The notes under the pieces are model-generated. The model searched no databases. It saw only the letters and a list, made by a program, of their open reading frames with translations, and had not been told where the DNA came from. From contig CALWXY010000194.1 of assembly GCA_944385595.1 (NCBI GenBank), positions 1 to 7,327 of the forward strand: 7,327 nt of DNA, given 5' to 3'. Positions 1 to 6,122 of the stretch are shown in pieces. The DNA comes from an uncultured Oscillospiraceae bacterium (lineage in GTDB: Bacteria > Bacillota > Clostridia > Oscillospirales > Oscillospiraceae). The position numbers were made by a program, and so were the translations under genes. Numbering within the stretch: position 1 is the stretch's first letter; each line of letters begins with the position of its first letter.

Positions 1-1
1 C

Positions 2-439
2 TGCGACCCGAACCTCTGCGCCGCCGCCGCGCTATACCACGACGCCGCCGAAATCTTCACCGGCGACATGCCCACCCCCGTCAAATACCACGACGGAGAC
101 ATCCGCGACTCGTATAAGCGCGTCGAGCGCATTGCGACTGAGCGCCTGCTCGCCTCGCTGCCCGACGAGCTGCGCGGCAGCTACCGCGAGCTGCTCCGCC
201 CCGCCGACGCGCAGGTGCACGAGATTGTCAAGGCCGCCGACAAGCTCGCCGCCTACATAAAGTGCATGGAGGAGTGCGCCGCCGGCAACGGCGACTTCCG
301 CCTCGCCCTCGAACAGACCCGCTCGGCGCTGCTCGGCTACGGTCTCCCCGAGGTCGACTACTTCCTCAAAAACTTCGGCGAGGGCTTCGGCCTCACCCTC
401 GACGAGCTGACCACAGAAGATAAAACCGAAAGGAACTGA
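2..439 (+). CDS. yfbR: 5'-deoxynucleotidase, YfbR/HD superfamily (5' end missing)
   Basis: C-terminal part (145 codons) of a YfbR-type HD-domain phosphohydrolase, a cytosolic enzyme that removes the 5' phosphate from deoxyribonucleoside monophosphates and so helps balance dNTP pools. The frame is open from base 2 to the TGA at 437-439. Visible hallmarks are ALYHDAAE (the HD metal-binding pair plus conserved Glu), TGDMPTPVKY (strongly conserved in YfbR, around the phosphate site), and IVKAADKLAAYIKCMEE, whose Asp (AAD) is the last metal ligand. The tail LTLDELT matches the family C terminus. The first part of the domain, with the first metal-binding His, lies upstream of the window. The first internal ATG, at 68, falls inside the active-site region and is not a real start. 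It is followed 4 nt later by the ACT-domain gene and is probably co-transcribed with it. Family assignment is confident from motif order; substrate range is inferred from the family. Confidence 0.9.
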   Translation, partial: CDPNLCAAAALYHDAAEIFTGDMPTPVKYHDGDIRDSYKRVERIATERLLASLPDELRGSYRELLRPADAQVHEIVKAADKLAAYIKCMEECAAGNGDFRLALEQTRSALLGYGLPEVDYFLKNFGEGFGLTLDELTTEDKTERN

Positions 440-443
440 TAAT

Positions 444-713
444 ATGAAAGCCATAGTCACCGTCATAGGCAAAGACACCGTCGGCATCATAGCCGAGGTC
501 TGCTCCCTCCTCGCCGCCCGCGGCGTCAACGTGCTCGACATCAGCCAGACCGTTTTGCAGGAGTATTTCACCATGATTATGCTCGTCGACGTCTCCGGCT
601 GCACCTGCCCCTTCGTCGACCTCGCCGAGGAGCTCAAGCAGCACGGCACCGGCCGCGGCCTCTCCATCCGCATCCAGCGCGAGGACATCTTCAACGCCAT
701 GCACCGCATCTGA
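444..713 (+). CDS. ACT domain-containing protein (UPF0237 family)
   Basis: An 89-residue stand-alone ACT domain of the UPF0237 type. ACT domains are small ligand-binding modules, usually for amino acids, that regulate enzymes or transcription. The sequence opens with MKAIVTVIGKDTVGIIAEV, the first strand and helix of the fold, with the Gly-Lys-Asp turn at the usual ligand site. It continues with GVNVLDISQTVLQEYFTMIM and ends in the family signature EDIFNAMHRI. Length is normal for the family, so it is complete. ATG at 444 follows an AGGA at 431-434 that overlaps the end of yfbR. The next gene, 18 nt downstream, is a UPF0210/PFL protein. These two families are commonly found as neighbours (from memory), which suggests that the ACT protein senses a ligand for, or binds to, the UPF0210 protein. 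That role is inference, since neither has an established reaction that I know of. Confidence 0.92.
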   Translation: MKAIVTVIGKDTVGIIAEVCSLLAARGVNVLDISQTVLQEYFTMIMLVDVSGCTCPFVDLAEELKQHGTGRGLSIRIQREDIFNAMHRI

Positions 714-731
714 TTTGGAGGTCTGCCTGAG

Positions 732-2090
732 ATGATTAACAACCGTGAAATTATGCAGACCATCGAGATGATTGACCAGCAGCATCTCGACGTCCGCACC
801 ATAACCATGGGCATCTCGCTGCGCGACTGCGCCAGCGAGGATATAAAGCGCTCCTGCGGCAAGGTCTACGACAAAATCTGCCGCCTCGCGGGCAAGCTCG
901 TCCGCACCGGCGAGGAGATTGAGGCCGAGTTCGGCATCCCCATCGTAAACAAGCGCATATCCGTCACCCCCATCGCCATGGTCGGCGAGAGCTGCACCTC
1001 CCGCAGCTTCGTGCCCTTTGCCATGGCGCTCGACAAGGCCGCGCGAGAGGTCGGCGTAAACTTCCTCGGCGGCTTCTCCGCCCTCGTCCACAAGGGCTTC
1101 ACCTCCGGCGACGAGCGGCTCATAGAGTCGATTCCCGAGGCCCTCGCCCAGACCGAGCTCGTCTGCTCCAGCGTAAACGTCGGCACCACGCGCGCCGGTA
1201 TAAACATGGACGCCGTGCGTAAAATGGGCATAGTCATCAAGGACACCGCCGAGCTCACAAAAGACCGCGCGGGCTTCGGCTGCGCCAAGCTCGTCGTGTT
1301 CTGCAACGCCGTCGAGGACAACCCATTCATGGCGGGCGCTTTCCACGGCGTCGGCGAGCCGGAGTGCGTCATAAACGTCGGCGTCTCCGGCCCCGGCGTT
1401 GTGAGCCACGCGCTGCGCTCGGCAAAAGGCGCGAGCTTCGACGAGGTCGCGGAGCTCATTAAGAAGACCGCCTTCCGCATCACCCGCATGGGCCAGCTCG
1501 TCGCGCAGGAGGCGTCACAGCGCCTCGGCGTGCCCTTCGGCGTCGTCGACCTCTCGCTCGCGCCCACGCCCGCGATTGGCGACAGCGTCGCCGATATACT
1601 CGAGCTGATGGGGCTTGAGTCCGTCGGCGCGGCGGGCACCACCGCGGCGCTCGCGCTTCTCAACGACGCTGTCAAAAAAGGCGGCGTCATGGCGTCCAGC
1701 CACGTCGGCGGCCTCTCCGGCGCATTCATCCCCGTCTCCGAGGATGCCGGTATGATTCGCGCCGCCAAGAGCGGCAAGCTCACCATCGAGAAGCTCGAGG
1801 CCATGACCTGCGTCTGCTCCGTCGGCCTCGACATGATTGCCGTGCCCGGCGACACCCCGGCGGACACCCTCTCCGGCATCATAGCCGACGAGGCCGCGAT
1901 AGGCATGGTGAACAACAAGACCACCGCCGTGCGCCTCATCCCCGCGCCGGGCAAGACTGTCGGCGACGTCGTCGATTTCGGCGGCCTGCTCGGCTCCGCG
2001 CCGGTCATGCCGGTGAACAGGTGCTCGCAGGCGGAGTTCGTCGCCCGCGGCGGGCGCATCCCCGCCCCGCTGCACAGCCTGAGGAATTAG
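732..2090 (+). CDS. PFL family protein (UPF0210 / DUF711)
   Basis: A 452-residue, full-length member of the UPF0210 (DUF711) family, called 'PFL family' because its fold resembles pyruvate formate-lyase. I see no glycyl-radical motif near the C terminus, so it should not be called a formate-lyase; the reaction is unknown. Recognisable blocks are the N terminus (NREIMQTIEMIDQQHLDVRT, then ITMGISLRDCAS), EFGIPIVNKRISVTPIAMV, a glycine-rich central part (INVGVSGPGVV), and LAPTPAIGDSVADILELMG followed by AGTTAALALLNDAVKKGG. It is probably cytosolic: no signal peptide or membrane segment is visible. ATG at 732 is preceded by GGAGGT at 717-722, and homologues start at this point. It follows the ACT-domain gene by 18 nt and is followed by the DUF896 gene after 2 nt, so all are likely on one transcript. 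The ACT partner suggests a regulated metabolic enzyme, which is inference. Confidence 0.93.
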   Translation: MINNREIMQTIEMIDQQHLDVRTITMGISLRDCASEDIKRSCGKVYDKICRLAGKLVRTGEEIEAEFGIPIVNKRISVTPIAMVGESCTSRSFVPFAMALDKAAREVGVNFLGGFSALVHKGFTSGDERLIESIPEALAQTELVCSSVNVGTTRAGINMDAVRKMGIVIKDTAELTKDRAGFGCAKLVVFCNAVEDNPFMAGAFHGVGEPECVINVGVSGPGVVSHALRSAKGASFDEVAELIKKTAFRITRMGQLVAQEASQRLGVPFGVVDLSLAPTPAIGDSVADILELMGLESVGAAGTTAALALLNDAVKKGGVMASSHVGGLSGAFIPVSEDAGMIRAAKSGKLTIEKLEAMTCVCSVGLDMIAVPGDTPADTLSGIIADEAAIGMVNNKTTAVRLIPAPGKTVGDVVDFGGLLGSAPVMPVNRCSQAEFVARGGRIPAPLHSLRN

Positions 2091-2092
2091 CC

Positions 2093-2296
2093 ATGGAACA
2101 GAGCAAGATAGACCGCATAAACGAGCTCGCCCGCATCGCCAAGGAGCGCGGCCTCACCAACGAGGAGGCCGACGAGCGCCACGCGCTCCGTCAGGAATAC
2201 CTCGACGAGTGGCGCCGCAGCACCATCGCCACGCTTGAGAACACCTACATCGACGACGGCAGCGGCAAGCTGAAGAAGCTGAAAAAGAAAAAATAG
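2093..2296 (+). CDS. DUF896 / YnzC-type small protein
   Basis: A 67-residue, highly charged protein of the DUF896 (YnzC-like) family, common in Firmicutes as a small soluble helical protein. The N-terminal two-thirds carries the family pattern: KIDRINELARIAKERGL, then TNEEADERHALRQEYLDEWR, predicted as a helical hairpin. The tail ends in a lysine cluster (KLKKLKKKK), which could bind nucleic acid. Its function is unknown; in Bacillus the relative ynzC sits in an SOS-regulated operon, but I see no LexA-type operator here. ATG at 2093 is chosen because GAGGA at 2081-2085 lies 7 nt upstream and homologues start with this M-x-x-x-K-I block; starting at the ATG at 2021 would put 24 residues of unrelated sequence inside the preceding gene. 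It begins 2 nt after the UPF0210 stop, and a hairpin terminator follows at once, so it is probably the last gene of the operon. Confidence 0.9.
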   Translation: MEQSKIDRINELARIAKERGLTNEEADERHALRQEYLDEWRRSTIATLENTYIDDGSGKLKKLKKKK

Positions 2297-2301
2297 CGCA
2301 A

Positions 2302-2337
2302 GGCTCCCCGGTTTTGATGGCCGGGGAGTCCTCTTTC
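2302..2337 (+). terminator. Rho-independent terminator after the DUF896 gene
   Basis: An inverted repeat, CTCCCCGG (2304-2311) with CCGGGGAG (2321-2328), is extended to ten pairs by G2302-C2330 and a G-T wobble 2303-2329, with a 9-nt loop. It is followed by CCTCTTTCTT, a pyrimidine-rich rather than pure T tail. It starts 6 nt after the stop codon and closes the yfbR-ACT-UPF0210-DUF896 run. Confidence 0.82.
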
Positions 2338-2386
2338 TTAACGATATATTAATAACTATATCCCCTCTGTATTTATAGAAAATTTA

Positions 2387-2415
2387 TTCTGTCCACCAGT
2401 CACTTGTGCTATAAT
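2387..2415 (+). promoter_or_regulatory. Candidate sigma-A promoter with extended -10 for the TctC gene
   Basis: TATAAT at 2410-2415 is a perfect -10 box, and the preceding TG at 2407-2408 makes it an extended -10. The -35 region at 17-nt spacing (2387-2392, TTCTGT) is a poor match, as is usual when an extended -10 is present. The DNA upstream (about 2340-2390) is markedly AT-rich compared with the GC-rich genes around it, as expected of a promoter. It lies between the operon terminator and the lipoprotein gene, so that gene is probably transcribed alone. Confidence 0.72.
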
Positions 2416-2424
2416 CATGTCATG

Positions 2425-2440
2425 TCAGCCATAAGGCTGA
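2425..2440 (+). repeat. Short perfect inverted repeat in the TctC leader
   Basis: TCAGCC (2425-2430), loop ATAA, GGCTGA (2435-2440): a perfect 6-bp stem with a tetraloop, starting 10 nt after the -10 box, so near or just after the likely transcript start and 11 nt before the ribosome binding site. It could be an operator for a dimeric repressor or a small 5' stabilising hairpin. There is no T run, so it is not a terminator. It is preceded by a CATGT direct repeat (2417-2426). Confidence 0.5.
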
Positions 2441-2461
2441 TGAATATTGGAAGGAGAAATC

Positions 2462-3541
2462 ATGATGACAAAGATGAAAAGCATCCTCAGCCTCGTTCTA
2501 GCTCTTGCAATGCTCTTCGCGCTGGCTGCTTGCGGCGGCACGACAGAGTCCGCGGCTCCCGAGTCCGAAGCTCCCGAGTCTGAGGCCCCCGAAAGCGGGA
2601 CCCCCGAGTCCGAGTCCCCCGAAGAGCCCACCGCATGGGTCCCCGAGCAGCAGGTCGAGCTCATCGTCCCGTTCTCTGCCGGCGGCGCTTCCGACCTGCT
2701 CGCCAGAGCTGTCGAGGCCGTCTGGAGCGAGCACTGCGACCAGCCCCTCGTAGTCACCAACATGCCCGGCGGCGGCGGAGTCACCGGCGCCATGTATGTG
2801 GCCTCCGCCGAGCCCGACGGCTACACCCTCGTCCTCGGCTACGGCTCCGGCCACGACATGTCCATGGGATATCTGCAGGAGCTCGACTACGACCCGTCGG
2901 TCCTCGAGCCGGTGTGCCTCCTGTCTGTGCACAGCGTCGCCATAGTCGTCCCTGTCGACTCCGAGTTCAACTCAATGGCCGACGTCAAAGCCTGGTCTGA
3001 GGCCAACCCCGGCACGCCCGTCACCGCCGCCGTTTCCACCGCTAACGGCACCGTCGACCTCACCATGCAGGCCATCGCCGCCCAGACCGGCATCAACATG
3101 AGCGTCGTCCCGCACGACAGCGGCGCCCTCGCCATGACCGACCTTCTCAGCGGAGCATACATGATTGCCGGCGGCCACCCGGCCGAGATATATACCTACA
3201 TAGAGTCCGGCCAGATGAAGATGATAGGCGTTGCCACCGACGAGCGCGACCCGGCCTATCCCGACGTGCCCACCCTCAAGGAGCAGGGCATAGACTTCAC
3301 CTCCTACGGCTCCATCAAGGGCATCGCCTGCCCTGTCGACACCCCGGCGGAGATAAAGGCCTACTATGAGGAGCTGTTCAGAGAGATCTCCGAGGACCCG
3401 CAGTATCAGGAGATCATGCAGAACATGGCTCAGCCTGTCATGTACATGGATACCGAGGAGTTCACCGAGTATTTCGACAACGCGAAAGAGGCCAACCGCG
3501 TCATGATAGAGGACCTCGGCCTCGCCTACTACCTCCAGTAA
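2462..3541 (+). CDS. TctC/Bug-family solute-binding lipoprotein (tripartite tricarboxylate transporter type)
   Basis: A 359-residue extracytoplasmic binding protein of the TctC (Bug) family, the substrate receptor of tripartite tricarboxylate transporters; members bind carboxylates such as citrate or other organic acids. Residues 1-24 are a lipoprotein signal: a basic start, a hydrophobic core and the lipobox LAAC with the lipidated Cys at 24. Residues 33-56 are a Pro/Glu/Ser linker of imperfect PESEA repeats, probably a spacer to the membrane. The binding domain begins near residue 59 and shows family landmarks: VELIVPFSAGGASD (66-78), NMPGGGG (100-106) and EPDGYTL (117-123). ATG at 2462 follows AAGGAG (2451-2456) by 5 nt; ATG 2465 gives 8 nt and is equally possible. 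The upstream in-frame TTG at 2447 precedes the ribosome binding site and is rejected. No TctA or TctB membrane genes are present, so it is an orphan here; its ligand cannot be read from the sequence. Confidence 0.9.
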   Translation: MMTKMKSILSLVLALAMLFALAACGGTTESAAPESEAPESEAPESGTPESESPEEPTAWVPEQQVELIVPFSAGGASDLLARAVEAVWSEHCDQPLVVTNMPGGGGVTGAMYVASAEPDGYTLVLGYGSGHDMSMGYLQELDYDPSVLEPVCLLSVHSVAIVVPVDSEFNSMADVKAWSEANPGTPVTAAVSTANGTVDLTMQAIAAQTGINMSVVPHDSGALAMTDLLSGAYMIAGGHPAEIYTYIESGQMKMIGVATDERDPAYPDVPTLKEQGIDFTSYGSIKGIACPVDTPAEIKAYYEELFREISEDPQYQEIMQNMAQPVMYMDTEEFTEYFDNAKEANRVMIEDLGLAYYLQ

Positions 3542-3557
3542 TCGCGCATCAAGCACA

Positions 3558-3588
3558 CGAAAGCCCCGGCTCAATGCCGGGGCTTTTT
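3558..3588. terminator. Strong, probably bidirectional terminator between the TctC gene and feoB
   Basis: AAGCCCCGGC (3561-3570), loop TCAAT, GCCGGGGCTT (3576-3585), lengthened by A3560-T3586, then T to 3588: a textbook hairpin with a T run for the + strand gene ending at 3541. Read from the - strand the same hairpin follows the feoB stop (3599) and ends in a shorter T run (CTTTCG), so it probably also stops feoAB transcription. Only 57 nt separate the two converging genes. Confidence 0.9.
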
Positions 3589-3598
3589 CATATTCATA

Positions 3599-5578
3599 TC
3601 ATACTATAAGGTTTATCGCCGCGCAGATCATGACCCCCGCCGCGAGCGGCAGCGCCGCCGCGAGGGCGGTACAGCGCCATGAGCCGGTCTCGCTCTTCAC
3701 AGTCAGCAAAGTCGTCGCGCACGGCGGGTGCAGCAGCATGAACACGAGAAAGCACACCGCCGTCTTCACAGTCCAGCCCGCGGCGGCGAGCTGCGCGCCG
3801 AGCGAGGCGAGCGAGCTGTAGTCCTCCGGCGCGCCGGAGCCGCTTATGAGCATGAGCAGTATGGGTATCACCAGCTCATTCGCCGGCAGGCCGAGTATGA
3901 AGGCGAGCAGTATCGCCCCGTCGAGGCCGATCAGCCGCCCGGGAAAATCCAGCACCGCGACCAGCATCGGCAGCAGCCCGAGGCGCGATAGCGCCCAGAT
4001 TGCCAGCCCCGCCGGGGCCGCGACGGCCAGCGCCCGCCGCAGCACGAAGAGAGTGCGGTCGAGCACCGAGCGCAGCAGCACCGCCGCCGGGTCGGCGCGC
4101 CGGTACGGCGGCAGCTCCAGCACGAATGACGACGGCAGCCCGCGCAGCAGCGTCTTCGACAGCAGCCACGAGTAGAGAAGCGTCAGCAGCACGCCGAGCA
4201 TGATGAGCGCGCTCACCAGCCCCGCCGCCGCCAGCCCGCCGCCGAAAAACAGCGCGCTCACCGCAATCAGCGCCGGAAACCTGCCGTTGCACGGCATGAA
4301 GGAGTTCGTGAGCACGGCTATGAGCCGCTCGCGCTTTGAGTCGATTATCCGGCAGCCCACGACGCCCGCCGCGTTGCAGCCGAGGCCCATGCACATAGTG
4401 AGCGCCTGCTTGCCGCTGCCGTGCGCCTTTTGCAGCGCGCCGTCGAGGTTGAAGGCCACGCGCGGCAGGTAGCCGAGATCCTCAAGCAGCGTGAACAGCG
4501 GGAAGAATATCGCCATCGGCGGCAGCATCACGGAGGTGACGCGCGCCGCAGTCGCCCACATGCCGTCGAACACGGCGCTGTGCGCCCAGTCCGGGAGAAA
4601 GCCCAGCGCCTGCGAGAGCTCAGCGCTCAGCCAATCCAGCCCCAGCGCCAGGTATTGCGACGGCAGGTTCGCGAACGATATCGTGAGCCAGAGCGTCAGC
4701 GCCAGCAGCGCGAGCATGCACGGCAGGCCGAGCAGCGGGTGCGTCAGCACCCTGTCGAGACGCGCTCTCGGCTCCGGCGGCTCGCCGATGACCGCGCGGG
4801 CTATCCCGCCCGCCCGGCGCGACACCGCCTCGGCTATCTCGAGGTCGAGCTTCTCCGGCGGTTCTCGCCGCGCGGCATCGGCGAGCCTTATAAGCTCTGC
4901 GCGCTCTATGCCGAGCTTTGCCGAGGCCGAGGCCGCGAGGTCTGAGTCGCCGCGCAGCAGCCCCAGCGCGAGAAAGCGCGAGAGGCGCGGCTCCGCCGCG
5001 CGCAGCCCGGCGACAGCGCGCTCAATCTCCGCGCTGTAGCGCAGCGGAGGCTCGGCCTCCGATGAGCGCGGCGGCGCGGCGAGGCAGCGCATCAGCTCAT
5101 CCAGCCCCTCGCCGCGCGAGGCGCTCACGCCGACGACGGGTACTCCCAGCTCGCGGCTGAGGCGCTCCATGTCGGGGCTTATGCCGCAGCGCTCGGCCTC
5201 GTCGAGCAGGCTGAGGCAGAGAACCACGTCGCCGTGCGCCTCCATGGCCATGATGGCGAGCGGCAGCGCCCGCGCAAGCCCCGGCGCGTCGCACACGACG
5301 CAGACCCGGCTCACGCCGCCGAAGCAGACCAAATCGCGCGCTATCGCCTCCTCGCCACTGCACGCGCAGAGCGAGCAGGCGCCGGGCGCGTCGGCAATGA
5401 CGAGGCCGTCGCATAAGCGGCAGCGCCCGTACGCGCAGCCGACGGTCTTGCCGCTCCAGTTGCCGGTGTGCTGCCGCAGGCCGGTGAGGCGGTTGAATAT
5501 GGTGCTCTTGCCGACATTCGGACTGCCGCACATGGCGACGACGCGCTCGCCCGGCGCGGCGGAATACGGCGCGCTCAA
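3599..5578 (-). CDS. feoB: Ferrous iron transporter FeoB
   Basis: A 659-residue inner-membrane Fe2+ importer with a cytosolic GTPase domain. The G domain (about 14-165) has G1 GSPNVGKST (18-26), a G2-region NWSGKTV, G3 DAPG (63-66) and a G5-like SAS (152-154). At G4 the expected NxxD reads SLLD (123-126), so the guanine-contacting Asn is replaced by Ser. The domain also has a Cys cluster at 53, 56, 68, 71 and 73. A helical linker (about 170-275) leads into the membrane part (about 280-659). Its first gate motif is MGLGCNAAGVVGCR (397-410), followed by RERLIAVLTNSFMPCNGRFP; the conserved HPPCATTLLTVKSETGSW (617-634) lies near the C terminus. Length and order fit a complete FeoB. The start is TTG, supported by GGAGG (5586-5590) 7 nt upstream; TTG overlaps the feoA stop as TTGA, implying coupled translation. 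FeoC is absent. Identity is confident; whether the altered G4 changes nucleotide preference is unknown. Confidence 0.94.
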   Translation of the reverse strand: MSAPYSAAPGERVVAMCGSPNVGKSTIFNRLTGLRQHTGNWSGKTVGCAYGRCRLCDGLVIADAPGACSLCACSGEEAIARDLVCFGGVSRVCVVCDAPGLARALPLAIMAMEAHGDVVLCLSLLDEAERCGISPDMERLSRELGVPVVGVSASRGEGLDELMRCLAAPPRSSEAEPPLRYSAEIERAVAGLRAAEPRLSRFLALGLLRGDSDLAASASAKLGIERAELIRLADAARREPPEKLDLEIAEAVSRRAGGIARAVIGEPPEPRARLDRVLTHPLLGLPCMLALLALTLWLTISFANLPSQYLALGLDWLSAELSQALGFLPDWAHSAVFDGMWATAARVTSVMLPPMAIFFPLFTLLEDLGYLPRVAFNLDGALQKAHGSGKQALTMCMGLGCNAAGVVGCRIIDSKRERLIAVLTNSFMPCNGRFPALIAVSALFFGGGLAAAGLVSALIMLGVLLTLLYSWLLSKTLLRGLPSSFVLELPPYRRADPAAVLLRSVLDRTLFVLRRALAVAAPAGLAIWALSRLGLLPMLVAVLDFPGRLIGLDGAILLAFILGLPANELVIPILLMLISGSGAPEDYSSLASLGAQLAAAGWTVKTAVCFLVFMLLHPPCATTLLTVKSETGSWRCTALAAALPLAAGVMICAAINLIV

Positions 5579-5799
5579 TGCGCGGCCTCCGTGTCTATGC
5601 GCGCGGCCATGCCGCGCCTTATCGCCACCGCCGCGCCGCGCACGGCGTAGGCGGCAATTCCATTGCGGCGCAGCAGGCAGCTAACCCGCTCGCCGGGTAT
5701 GAAGCCCAGCTCCGCGAGCCGCCTGCCCATGGCGCCCGGCTCGCGCACGGCCTCTATCACCGCCGCGCCGCCCGGCGGCAGCGACCACAGCTGCATCAT
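5575..5799 (-). CDS. feoA: FeoA family protein (ferrous iron transport accessory, SH3-like)
   Basis: A 74-residue single-domain FeoA, the small cytosolic SH3-like partner of FeoB needed for Fe2+ uptake. Family features are an N terminus of the form M-x-LWSLPPG, the central RRLAELGFIPGERV and the closing strand YAVRGAAVAIRR. Length is normal. Two adjacent ATGs (5799 and 5796) follow a G-rich ribosome binding site (AGGGGGGA, about 5806-5813) at 6-9 nt, and either may be used. The frame stays open upstream to an ATG at 6075, but the added 92 residues do not resemble FeoA, and homologues start at the M-M. Its stop TGA (5577-5575) overlaps the feoB TTG start, so the two genes form an operon. I see no recognisable Fur or DtxR/IdeR box upstream. 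Confidence 0.9.
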   Translation of the reverse strand: MMQLWSLPPGGAAVIEAVREPGAMGRRLAELGFIPGERVSCLLRRNGIAAYAVRGAAVAIRRGMAARIDTEAAH

Positions 5800-5830
5800 A
5801 GGATATCCCCCCTGAAAACCTGTTCCCCCC

Positions 5831-5857
5831 ATTCTATGCGCCAGCGCCGCGCGGCGC
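5831..5857 (-). promoter_or_regulatory. Weak candidate feoAB promoter with an overlapping GC palindrome
   Basis: On the - strand TAGAAT (5836-5831) resembles a -10 box and lies about 32 nt before the feoA start. No good -35 hexamer is seen at 16-19 nt. A perfect 14-bp palindrome, GCGCCGCGCGGCGC (5844-5857), fills most of the spacer and could be an operator, or simply reflect GC richness. It does not resemble known iron-regulator boxes. Confidence 0.3.
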
Positions 5858-5869
5858 GAATGAAAAAGC

Positions 5870-6080
5870 CGGCGGCGTGGAGGGCAGGAGCATCGGAGGG
5901 AATTCCCGGCCGTTCTGTCCCGTGCTGGAGATTGTCCAGCCGGTTTCCGCAACCAGACTACCCACGGGTCGCCCGCATCATAGCGCCCGACGAATAGCCC
6001 CCGGGGGGCGTAGCCGGCTGTAATCGCCCGCTTTTCCCTTCCTATGTCTTTCAGCGCCAACATGTAGAGCGCCATCAGTC
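5870..6080. repeat. GC-rich intergenic stretch rich in inverted repeats; possible dispersed repeat or structured RNA
   Basis: The bases between feoA and the next gene hold no convincing gene but a striking density of self-complementary segments. These are: GGGAATTCCC (5898-5907); GCTGGA/TCCAGC (5924-5929 with 5935-5940, 5-nt loop); CGGG/CCCG (5965-5975); a GCCCCC/GGGGGGC block (5997-6009); and AGCCGGCT (6012-6019). Both strands are open for long distances. The - strand reading (peptide pieces such as DPWVVWLRKPAGQSP) and the + strand reading look to me like short spurious 'proteins' that recur in gut Clostridia genomes, which is what a repeated non-coding element would produce. That resemblance is from memory and unverified. 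The stretch also marks the change from GC-rich core DNA to the AT-richer segment beyond 6080. Confidence 0.4.
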
Positions 6081-6082
6081 TA

Positions 6083-6101
6083 AAAGTGACTTCATCACTC
6101 C
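6083..6101 (-). terminator. Weak hairpin with T run after the truncated gene
   Basis: Read on the - strand, AGTGA, loop TGAAG, TCACT, then TTTTAG; the stem can be lengthened by two G-T pairs. It lies about 22 nt after the TAA of the gene ending at 6123. The stem is short, so termination is plausible rather than certain. Confidence 0.4.
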
Positions 6102-6122
6102 ACGAATTCTCGCATTATTGGC

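Noticed and set aside
393..2075. Long open frames on the - strand opposite the ACT and UPF0210 genes
   Set aside because: They are low-complexity (Ala/Gly/Asp/Val- or Ser/Pro/Thr-rich) shadows of GC-rich codons opposite well-recognised genes.
2021..2092. ATG at 2021 as start of the DUF896 gene
   Set aside because: It would overlap the UPF0210 gene by 70 bases with Arg/Pro-rich sequence unlike the family; ATG 2093 has a good ribosome binding site.
2447..2461. TTG at 2447 as start of the TctC gene
   Set aside because: It lies upstream of the AAGGAG ribosome binding site and would spoil the lipoprotein signal start; ATG 2462 or 2465 fits.
2558..2629. Periodic repeats considered as a CRISPR or tandem DNA array
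   Set aside because: They encode the in-frame PESEA linker of the lipoprotein; the units are about 15 bases, imperfect and without spacers.
3728..5684. Multiple + strand open frames opposite feoB
   Set aside because: They are Arg/Ala/Pro/Ser-rich shadows; FeoB on the other strand matches its family from end to end.
5800..6075. 92-residue in-frame N-terminal extension of FeoA to an ATG at 6075
   Set aside because: The added sequence is unlike FeoA, crosses the palindrome-rich region, and a ribosome binding site plus the family N terminus are found at 5799. The open frame follows from high GC.
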